From the NCBI GenBank assembly GCA_951217055.1, contig OX578285.1, positions 52,950,024 through 53,014,023 of the forward strand: DNA of 64,000 nucleotides. Reading direction: 5' to 3'. The notes beneath the pieces were generated by a model that was given only the letters and a program-made list of their open reading frames with translations, did no database searches and was not told the DNA's origin. Positions within the stretch are counted from its first letter, which is position 1, and each line of letters starts with the position of its first letter. The position numbers and the translations under genes are program-made. This document shows positions 11,819 through 20,150 of this stretch, one piece after another. The DNA comes from Gerris lacustris (taxonomy: Eukaryota; Arthropoda; Insecta; Hemiptera; Gerridae).

Positions 11819-11870
11819 AAAGAATTCCTCTTCTTTACCACGCTAGCGCGGTATAGAAGAGGAATTCTTC
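11819..11870. repeat. Strong hairpin centred on CGCTAGCG
   Basis: AGAATTCCTCTTCT on the left pairs with AGAAGAGGAATTCT on the right, and the palindrome CGCTAGCG (11841-11848) is at the centre. The total stem is about 24 bp with a few mismatches. It lies ~100 bp upstream of the candidate Crypton-like start codon. It could be a transposon terminus, or two inverted ends joined. Confidence 0.75.
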
Positions 11871-11970
11871 AGCTTTACGCACGATTAGATAGTTTGTTTA
11901 CATTTTACAAAACTAATTTGCTGTTCTATTAATAAAGTAACTGTTTATATCAAGTTTTTAGTGAAAAACA

Positions 11971-12105
11971 ATGAGTGAATCAAGTGACTTTGACGAAAAT
12001 GTGGAGAATAATGCTCCTCCAGAAATAATTAATTCGGCGAAAAATACAACTAATGAATTAATGCCATCTTTATCAAGAGAGAGATACGAACTTACATGCA
12101 GCAAG
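11971..12105 (+). pseudogene. Possible N-terminus of a Crypton-like tyrosine-recombinase gene, truncated
   Basis: An ATG at 11971 opens an acidic N-terminus (MSESSDFDENVENN), followed by a segment ending LSRERYELTCSKF. This resembles the start of insect Crypton proteins, where an acidic leader precedes a K/R-E-R-Y-E core-binding helix. The frame then runs into T-rich DNA and stops at 12153, so no catalytic region exists. Family assignment is by resemblance only. Confidence 0.35.
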
Positions 12106-12159
12106 TTTATTTTTTTTCTGTATTTATTATTTAAATCTAACAATCGTAGATAAAGTACG

Positions 12160-12275
12160 GTACGCAACTCGTGCGAAAACGGCATTTTGCATTGCTCGTG
12201 TGGTTTTACCACCCTCGCTATCGCTCGGGTGCAAACTCCACACTCGCATGCAAAATGCTACTTTCCGCACTCGAC
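12160..12275. repeat. Imperfect ~40-bp-arm hairpin
   Basis: GCATTTTGCATTGCTCGTGTGG on the left is mirrored by CCACACTCGCATGCAAAATGC on the right, flanked by CTCGTGCG and CGCACTCG. The loop contains CTCGCTATCGCTCGGG. It looks like the structured end of a mobile element. Confidence 0.65.
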
Positions 12276-12309
12276 GCGTAATGCACTATAACGCGATGTG
12301 CTACCAAAG

Positions 12310-12935
12310 ACAAACATTTCATGGATGAGACGGTTTTGAAGATGTGTTATTGTTTGTCTATTTATTTAATTAAGAAAAGATAAGGACCAACTGGACATTG
12401 AGCTCATTGTCTGAGAGAGAAAGCTACTTTCATATTCATGATCAATATTTAGAATTGTCGAACAAAATCGTGTGTGCACTGGTCTCGTTTCTTGAAAATT
12501 GTACATTATGAGGAACGGACTTCTAACGCATTTAGGTCTGTAGACGTCAAACAACAAAATATATCTGGACGGACAAGGCATCATATTAAAGCTCTTAAAA
12601 TAAGCCAATCATTGAGGGCTTTGTTTTTTTCTGGAGCAGTAAGGAGGGACCTATTGAAGACTAAAAAAAGTAATACATTTTGAAAATATCATAAGCGTAA
12701 GTTATTTTGTGCCCAAACTATGTTTCGACATTCTATATCTTAACTTAAATGGAACCTTTTTAAAGAAAATTGTATGCTATTTCGAATGCCGCAACCCGTA
12801 CTTTTTTATCTTTATTGGTTTCGAAGTTATAATGCATTTTACTGAGCAAAACATGTGAAATCTATAGAATCAAAAACATCAGAATAACTCGAAAACGAAA
12901 ACACGTCGAGAATATCCTTGCACGACAAAAAACGT
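12310..12935 (-). repeat. Right arm of the ~550-600-bp inverted repeat
   Basis: Inverted counterpart of 10905-11445. The arms have diverged by substitutions and small indels, so this is not a recent or assembly-made palindrome. Confidence 0.8.
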
Positions 12936-13156
12936 TCAAATTTGGCCTCCTGAATACACTTCTTGGATTTAAGACCTAGACTTGGGACACCCTGCATAGG
13001 CAATCTAATCAACCTAGCTTTATACAAATCTGGAATTGAACATACAGAATATAAATAAACAAAATTTCTCCGATACTTTATCAATTCTGTTATCGTTCGA
13101 ATATTAAACTGATTTCGGAAGGAAACTGCCATTTTCATATTGTTTAATGAGGACAT
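12839..13156 (-). CDS. Unrecognised ORF (105 aa) whose C-terminus is conserved in the inverted-repeat partner
   Basis: An ATG at 13156 opens a 105-aa frame ending at 12839. Its last ~28 residues (from DILDVFSFSSYSDV on) are matched by the other arm with mostly conservative changes and the same stop position. The N-terminal two thirds lie outside the repeat arm. I recognise no domain. It is probably the 3' end of a transposon-encoded gene. Confidence 0.35.
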   Translation of the reverse strand: MSSLNNMKMAVSFRNQFNIRTITELIKYRRNFVYLYSVCSIPDLYKARLIRLPMQGVPSLGLKSKKCIQEAKFERFLSCKDILDVFSFSSYSDVFDSIDFTCFAQ

Positions 13157-13159
13157 GAA

Positions 13160-13778
13160 ACTAAACAGTCGGTTTCACTACTTACTACTTATCGTAAAAT
13201 GCAGGCTCTATCCATCTGAGAATTAAATTTTTGAAGACTTCGATAAAGAAACTCGGAAAACTTGTAAAAAAAAACTACGTAATTCCTATCTTGATAAAAG
13301 CAAGAAAGAACGGAAAATTCGCTATTCTGAAATTTAAATAAGCTAGAGGCTATAAAACTTTATGAAAACTCAAATGTTGCAATCAATACAAAACATTGTC
13401 ACCTAACTATATTATAGGCAATGAAATAGTGTGACTCATAGATCTCCTTGCGTACAATTTCGTACACTTTAATGATTTTATCCTTTTATATCCTATTATT
13501 TTCAAACTTATTTAATTTTCCTGTTTTTTTAAATCTGTCAAAATTTGATATGGGTCTGTTTTGCCCCCCCCCCCCCCCTACTTTTACGGGGGGATTTTTC
13601 GCATAAGCAGAGTTGCACCCTTTAACTTTAATGGTTGTCAACTGTGTAGAATGTAACAGGTTTAAAAAAGTCACAATTTATTAAATTAAACTCATACTTT
13701 TTTTGTAATGTAAAATACCCCGTCTTTGTAAAAACTTAACTCCGTCCTCTTTCGAATTAATCGCACGGACAAGATCGA
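13160..13778. other. Unassigned DNA with a poly-C tract
   Basis: No gene seen. A C-run of about 15 bases sits at 13563-13578, followed by ACTTTTACGGGGGG. Confidence 0.4.
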
Positions 13779-13786
13779 ACAAGGAC

Positions 13787-13997
13787 CAGTGGCGTAGCTA
13801 GACCATTGGGGGCCCCCCCCGCAAGAAATTTTTGGGGGCCACCTCGCCAAAGAAAATCAAAAAAAAAAAAAAAAACCTCTTGCGTTCAGGATTGGGGGCC
13901 CCCTCGACGTTGGTACAAGGATAGTAATTCCAGTTATTTCTGGATTTGGGGGCCCCCCCGCAATGCGGTCCCGCGCGGGCCCATAGTTACGCCACTG
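13787..13997. mobile_element. hAT-type MITE, 211 bp, with perfect 8-bp target duplication
   Basis: The ends are CAGTGGCGTAGCTA (13787) and TAGTTACGCCACTG (to 13997). The 8-bp direct repeat ACAAGGAC flanks it exactly at 13779-13786 and 13998-14005, as hAT insertions produce. The interior is GC-rich with repeated GGGGGCCCCC blocks and an A-run. It has no coding capacity and would need a transposase supplied from elsewhere. Confidence 0.95.
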
Positions 13998-14005
13998 ACA
14001 AGGAC

Positions 14006-14364
14006 AAATTTTCTAATAGGTAACAGGTCCCTGCAAACTAACATCTATTATACTAATACCTAGTAGACTGCTTGTTTTTCCTAAAACTCTAATGAGATAA
14101 CAAAATATCTACGTATTATAATTTTGGACAAAGGTAAAAAAAAGTATAAATATAAATATATCTATAAATAATGAGGCGATTAACCTAAGCGTGGTTTTTC
14201 AGCTTTTTGTGCACTAAACAGTCTTAGGAAATCAGAAAACCCAGTCTATGCAAAAAAATGGGGGGGGGGGGGGGAGGAATAACAAAAAATACGCTTTGAT
14301 ATATCTTCCTATTTTACAGAGAATAACGGAAGCTATGAAATCGTTATAAAGAACGAACGTTTTT
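14006..14364. other. No gene; G-run at 14262-14273
   Basis: AT-rich spacer with a poly-G tract and no recognised feature. Confidence 0.4.
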
Positions 14365-14730
14365 CTATGTCTCCGATTTCAATAATTCCTAGACAAAAAT
14401 CCATATCAGGGATCATTTTTCGTACTGTGTATGTTTGTCGGTCTGTCTCTCGCTCAATTTTTGGGAATATATCTTAAAAACTAGTCGTTCGATTTTAATG
14501 AAATTTGGACGGTAGGTCATAATTAGCCCATTGTTGGTCCCATATAAGTTTCAACCTTCTGCACCCATTTGTTTCTCTTCTACATGCGCACACATACATA
14601 TATTTACACCTATGTCTTCAAAAGTAGTTGTCTGATTTTTATGAAATTTGGCTGGTCTGTTTAATGTAGCTCACTGATCGCCCCAGATTAATTTTAAACG
14701 TCTGCGCTCTTCAAATGTTGCTACATTGAT
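14365..14730 (+). repeat. Solo copy of the 7525-7945 repeat arm
   Basis: Matches the right arm in the same orientation (TCTCCGATTTCAA, GGTAGGTCATAATTAG, CCCATTTGTTTCTCTTC), well diverged. It is followed by the degenerate array at 14800-15235, as at the first locus. Confidence 0.8.
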
Positions 14731-14799
14731 GCTTCCACTTGATTTTGAAACACTTGTTGTTGTTTGCTAATGAAATCCACAACTCCCTTCTCCTATCTT

Positions 14800-15235
14800 T
14801 TTTCCGTTTAAGCCAGTTTAGTGTGCATTTATTAATTCAATTAATAAAATTCCTTTGGCAAAAATTCGAGTTGACTCGGCCTCATTTAATTCCATCAGAA
14901 AGCACCCAGGCCGGCTCGGCCGGCCATCGGGCATAATATTGAACGCAACCCCAATTCATTTTAATCTATTTATTTCCATTGCCAAAATCCGGGCCCAATA
15001 GCAATCGGACCGATTCATTGAACTCATTCTAATTACATTCAATGGATTTAATTCTTTAGCCAAATAATCCGGCCTAGCTGTCAATCGGGCCAGACTAGTT
15101 TACGAATCCTAATTCAATTCAGTGCATTTAATTCCATCGGCTAAAATTCCGGGCCTGGAAGGCAATTGGACTGATTTAGTTTAGTAATCCAAATTCAGAT
15201 TTATCAAATTTAATTCAGGGCATTTAATTTCACTT
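14800..15235. repeat. Second copy of the degenerate ~100-bp array
   Basis: Repeats of TCCGGGCC, CAATCGG-CC-GATT and ATTTAATTCCAT blocks, like 8300-9390; about four units. Confidence 0.65.
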
Positions 15236-15239
15236 CTTC

Positions 15240-15900
15240 TCTATCCCTAAGGCCATGAGGAGGGTTTTCTGAAGCACTTTGTAGGACTTCCGTCAGTTTT
15301 ATTGCACTCATCTTGTCCGTGTTCCATCTTAGTGGACCGCCTGCTATATTGCGTTGTGGTGGTCACCTGTCACTGAGTTGGAATGCTATATAATCGTGAT
15401 CACTTCCTCCGTAGTCATCGATTACTCTCTATTCCATTACTCGGGACACCATGCTCTCTGCCGCTAGAGAAATATCCGGTATCGAGTTGCCAAAGCCAGG
15501 TCTCCAATAGGTTGGTTTTCCCCCTCTTTTCAACACTAACAGGCTTAGCCGAGCTGCCATCTCTAGGATCAATCTCCCTTTGGTGTTTTGCTGTGGCATG
15601 CCCCACTCTCGTGCTCTAGTGTTAAAATCACCAGCTACGACAATGCCTCCAGGCATATCACGAATGGCAATCTTACCTGAGCAAGTGCATCGTTCCTAGA
15701 GCAAGCTTTTGGACCAACGGATCGTGTATGGTCGAGGAACTAGGAGGCGTGCAAACTTTTACGGAACAGCCCTTATCGGGCCGCACTGGGATGGCGACCC
15801 TAGGGCTCTCCGAGCAAGTGGTTATGGTATTCCTTGTGCGTCCCAGAAGCAGGCCTGCGGTCCAGGGGTACAGTCCTAGCACTGGTGTAAGGAGTAATAG
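15240..15900 (-). pseudogene. R1-type non-LTR retrotransposon endonuclease fragment
   Basis: On the - strand 15656-15429 reads AGDFNTRAREWGMP, then GRLILEMAARL and KPTYWRPGFG with IPDIS. This is the apurinic-like endonuclease of R1-clade elements (GDFNA..EWG, T.RRPG). In another frame it continues with DDYGGSDHDYIAF, the SDH catalytic motif (15420-15330), and KMSAIKL. Stops and frameshifts interrupt it and the reading frame moves between pieces. The domain nicks target DNA to prime reverse transcription; this copy is dead. A less certain upstream part extends to about 16130. Confidence 0.8.
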
Positions 15901-16419
15901 ACTGCCCCAGGCCCTTATCTAATGGACCTTTTCACCTGACCGTCTTGCGGTCAACCACTTCAGGCATCAGGCTAGTAAACCCATAGACCATTTGTAACGA
16001 TTTTGGTCGGTAAATGAGAAGGTCTGTGAGCCCCTAAGTACGGGCCACAAGGGCTTGGCAACCTGGGGGTCTCCTTAGCCAACAAACAAAATCCCCCAGA
16101 GTCTGCGCCCATTTTGGAAGTCGGCTTGGGAGTAGAGGTGTGCCAAACAATTATTTTATGTGGATCGGTTTTGACTGTTCTGGTTCTGTAAAAAGAACAG
16201 TCCGAAAGAACCGATAGAGACCTGTTACGCTCAGACTCTTCTAGTAGTAGTTCTTGATCCTAACTGTTCCCTGCTTTCCACACTACCTCCTGCCAATCTA
16301 ACAGTTTGAATGTCGTTTGGATCACGTTTTTTTGTTGTGTATGTACTCGTAGACAGTAGACATGTAATAATACAACTGCAACTCCCACGGGTGGAGGTGA
16401 CAGCTTGGATTACGTGGGT

Positions 16420-16609
16420 GCTATCTAAAAGTAGTGGGTAAAAGTACCAGCCTTGCAATTTTCCATCTGAAGGCAAAAACTCCTACTGACAGGCACGCAT
16501 TGTAGACGTTCAACAGGAGTTGAGGACTGTATTCGACCACTTCAGACTGGGAATGAAGAGGCATTAACATAAATGGTGAATGGTTAAACAGAATCGTTTT
16601 CATATTCAT
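16420..16609 (-). pseudogene. R1-like reverse-transcriptase fragment
   Basis: The - strand reads LLLNVYNACLSVGVFAFRWK then IARLVLL, matching the start of the R1/LOA reverse-transcriptase domain (LLNVYN.CL..G.FP..WK.A.LVL). On this strand it lies upstream of the endonuclease piece at 15240-15900, the reverse of the order in an intact element. The two pieces are therefore separate insertions or rearranged. Confidence 0.65.
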
Positions 16610-17310
16610 ATAGATGATATATTCTTAGTTACCAAATCAAAAGAAGAAGTGAAATATGCTTAAAGACCTGCAAAATTCGACGAATAAAATAGGCTTAAAA
16701 ATACTTTTTTATAAAACCAAAGTATGTCGGTGAATTTTGAAGGTTAGCTAACACACAGAGAAAGAAATTTTATGACATCTCAGAGATTTTATCTTTCTTA
16801 AACAAATTATATCGTCCGAAGGGAAGGAAAAGGGTGTAAGAAGGAGGCTAAAGTTAGGGTGGATGTGCTAATAAGTACAGACATCCATTCAAGGCTGACA
16901 TCGAGATTAATTTAAAATGGAATTATTGAATATGTGTGTTATGCCGATAATAATTTATGCTTCCAAAATGGATTCTATATAAAAAAAATATGGTCAGAAA
17001 CTGAGAGTAGCACAGAAAAATATGGAGCGGAGTATGCTCAGGATTTGTAGGAGAGAAAGGAAATCGAACAGATGGGTTAGAAAAAAACCTTGTTAGTCAG
17101 AAGAAGCGGAGATGGGCCGGTCATATTGCTAGAACCCAAGACGAGAGGTGGACAATGAAAGTAATCTAGTGGTATCCTAGAAAGCTAAAACGGAAAAAAG
17201 GAGACCACCATCTATCAGGGTCGAAGAATTGAAAAGGTCATGAGAAGGACAAACTAGGCTGAGAGTGGCTTGGGATAAAAAGGAGTGGAATAGAATGAAT
17301 CAAGTAAACT
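16595..17310 (+). pseudogene. Non-LTR retrotransposon RT C-terminal relic
   Basis: Across frameshifts the + strand reads HIHIDDIFLVTKSKEEVKYA (a YADD-like catalytic region), then KNMERSMLRI, RRWAGHIARTQDERW and RPPSIRVEELKR. The MERSML, WAGH and GRPP blocks are typical of the C-terminal end of RTE/CR1-like pol proteins. It is heavily decayed and on the opposite strand to the R1 fragments, with which it abuts. Confidence 0.75.
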
Positions 17311-17344
17311 CTAATGTTTGCCGTTTGCCTTTACAAAGATACGT

Positions 17345-18140
17345 AAACATACCTACTTAAAATCCCGCCAAGAACTTGACAGCAAGCTCCTAAAAGGATT
17401 TCTTCGGTCATAAAATTTCCTACATTCTTTGTTGTTTTTTTTACGTAAATATGTATAAAAAGTTGCACTTTGGAGGAACAAGGAGTGCATATTATTCTTT
17501 AGCATCATAGGTATGCACGTATTTGGTTCTTTTGGGGGTAAAATGGCCGCCAATTTGGAAACGCGATGTATATTTGTGATCTGCATTCTAATACGTAAAA
17601 AATGATACACCAATCAAAAATTACAAAAAAATAACAATTTTGTGTCACCATAGTTACTGCCACCTAAAATTTCAAAAACAAATTTTTTATATGAAAACCC
17701 GGAAATATCTTTGGCCCACAGAGAAGTATATTTATGCTTTTTTTCCTCAATATTAGGACCTTTCCTTATGGGGTAACGGGGAGGGGACATTTTTTTTCTT
17801 TTTGTTTTAATTATTTCAGGGGTAAAATAGCCGCCATTTAGAAAATGCGATGTATATTTGCAATCTACATTTCAATATCTTTACTATGATACCCCACTTA
17901 AAAATTACAAAACATAAAAAGTGTTGCGATCAGGTCGCAATTGCTCGCTGATGGAAGACATTTTAAGTTATGAAGTTCGCAACATGTTTCCTGTTTTTGG
18001 GCGAAAACGTTTAACTTCTGTACCAAATTTCAAATCTATAGCTACAATAGGTATGGGGTGGTGTGATTTTTGATGCAACGGACAAACGGACGAACTACCA
18101 AAAGCATAAGGGTTTCTAGGACGACCTCGAAACCCTAATA
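17345..18140. repeat. Repeat with an internal ~286-bp-spaced duplication
   Basis: GGGGTAAAATGGCCGCCA (17535) and GGGGTAAAATAGCCGCCA (17820) start two diverged copies of ~100 bp (GCGATGTATATTTG, then AAAAATTACAAAA). The right end carries ACGGACAAACGGACGAAC and GAAACCCTAA, resembling other transposon ends here. Confidence 0.55.
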
Positions 18141-18650
18141 ATTTGGGGACTATGTATGTACATAACCCTAAAAATAATCAAATAATGAAATTTACTTTAC
18201 TAAATAATATATACAGGATAATTTTGGTTACTAGGAAAAGTATTGAATTATTTAAATAATTAAATAACGATAACATAATAAATACCAACTCGTATAAAAA
18301 TAATTAATTATTAAGGAATACATTTTTTCCTTTACAAATATTATTATATTCTTTTTGGTATTATAAAAGTTCGTGGTGTTTTGTATAGTTTGTGTAGTTA
18401 AGTAATAAATGGGTATTTGGTATTATTATTATTATTATTATTATTACTACGTGTCAAGAGTAAAAATGAATGTGGAGTTAATTGGCATAACGGGTGTAGG
18501 AGTGAACCGTCAACAGTTTTACAGCACCATGCAAACTAGAAGAATATTTATCAACTATAATTGTAAACGTTTCATATAGCAAGAATCTATTTCTCAGACT
18601 ATCTCTTTTAATACAACCAGTAGGTCTACTTAAAAAAATAGTTATTTACG
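18141..18650. other. No gene; (TTA)n microsatellite at 18420-18446
   Basis: AT-rich DNA with a nine-unit TTA run and nothing else recognised. Confidence 0.5.
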
Positions 18651-18654
18651 TACC

Positions 18655-19640
18655 AAGGGAGGAAACAAAGTCATTACACCCTGAGCGTTTTGGTTGGTTC
18701 CTGAGGCGTAGCCGAGGGAACCATACTGTCTAAATCCCGAGGCGTAGTCGAGGGAGTTATTTAGTTTGTTCCTGAGGCGCAGCCGAGGGAACCATGAAGT
18801 TTAATCCCGAGGCGTAGCCGAGGGAGTTAATTATAGCGAGGGTAGTATGACTTTTTGCTCCCGTGGTGCGTACAAGATTTTTCCTCTAGAAGGAAGAAAA
18901 TCAACACAAATAAAACCTAAGATTTCGATTTATCTATTTATTTAGGTATTAAAAACTGAATTTACAAATTTTTGTACCTTTAATTTTAAAAATTACTTTT
19001 ATAAACAAAAGAAAAAGTATAACGTCTTGCAGTAAAAAAAAATAATATAAATTAAATGTGCAATTCATCAATTCCAACTATGTTTTATTTGATTTCTTTA
19101 ATAACTTTCTATAACTATGTAACTATAATAATAATTAAAATGTTTAATAATACTACAAAATGACGTAACTGAATAACATAATTTATTTGTGTTTAACTCT
19201 AAAATACGAGAAATCAAAAACATAAATATAACCTGATTAGACGTAACCTACCTCTTTTGTATACACCTTGTTTAAACTCAATTATGAAGTCATACGACAT
19301 TTTAAAATGACGATAAAAATTAAAGCATCATGGCAATCAAAAGTACGTGTTATTTAAACTCTCTAATATTTTTTAAAAAAAGCTGTTGAGCAGTCGAGTC
19401 ATTCAGTTAAAAAGAAACTGCTACTAGTTACAAAACAGGCAATACTGATTTTTAAACAATAATAAGTTGGCTCTACTGTTACTTTCCACCACGATTTTTA
19501 CTTTCCGTCACGATTTCTACTTTCCGCCACAATTTTCACAACTAGGCTGTAATGGGATTCTTTCCTCCCTATAAAATAGGGTGAAAAGTTTATGTTTTCT
19601 CCCTTCTGGAAGAAAAAATATTTCCTGCCACAAGCTCAGT
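18655..19640 (+). mobile_element. Repeat element with CGAGGCGTAGCCGAGGGA modules
   Basis: Four diverged modules of the form CCCGAGGCGTAGCCGAGGGA lie between 18695 and 18830, followed by TTTCCTCTAGAAGG. The far end has three repeats of TACTTTCCGCCACGATTTT and CTCCCTTCTGGAAG, an inverted match to the first end. A related element with the same order of parts is in the thrombospondin intron at 56275-56875. No coding frame. Confidence 0.55.
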
Positions 19641-20147
19641 AGAATAAGATAAGTGGCTTCTGCTTTCTTCAATTAATGAATTGTATTTTGTTTTTAAATT
19701 ATTATTAATTTACCCAAACCGTGTATAGGAATTTACGGTTTTACATATTCTCCTATAACATTATTCCAATTCTAAGCCTGCTAACCTCAGTCAATTCTTT
19801 TTTGGGATGCTCCAACTCAATGGTTAAATATAAAGAATATTTGAGTTGAGTATATACATATTTAACAAACATATCATTTTATTTAGTATAACTCAATGAA
19901 AATAATTTTAATGCAATCTATATCTGTATGGCGGACAATTAGTTGCTGATAATATAGATGGACATTTTGGCAGATGTATTACTTCAACAACTGTAACTTG
20001 TCTATATCTTTATTACCTATGTTCTTTTTAAGTTAGTAATAATGCACAGTCATCATTTTTTTGGAGGGTAGTTATAATTCTAATTATATGTGTAACTCAC
20101 AATAGTAAGTCTGTATTAATTTTTTCAATTTGTATTTACCTGTTATC
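19641..20147. other. Region upstream of painless; probable 5' UTR intron and promoter-side DNA
   Basis: No coding sequence. A pyrimidine-rich stretch before the acceptor at 20148-20149 is the only gene-like signal. The first exon and promoter were not located. Confidence 0.4.
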
Positions 20148-20149
20148 AG
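20148..20149 (+). promoter_or_regulatory. 3' splice acceptor before the painless start codon
   Basis: TTTTTTCAATTTG is followed by TTACCTGTTATCAG and one base later by the ATG. This indicates an intron in the 5' UTR and argues that the coding start is the ATG at 20151, not any upstream in-frame codon. Confidence 0.6.
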
Positions 20150-20150
20150 A

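Noticed and set aside
20130..20150. Longer painless start upstream of the ATG
   Set aside because: The upstream in-frame codon is TTG and lies in the polypyrimidine/acceptor region of an intron. The ATG at 20151 is preferred.
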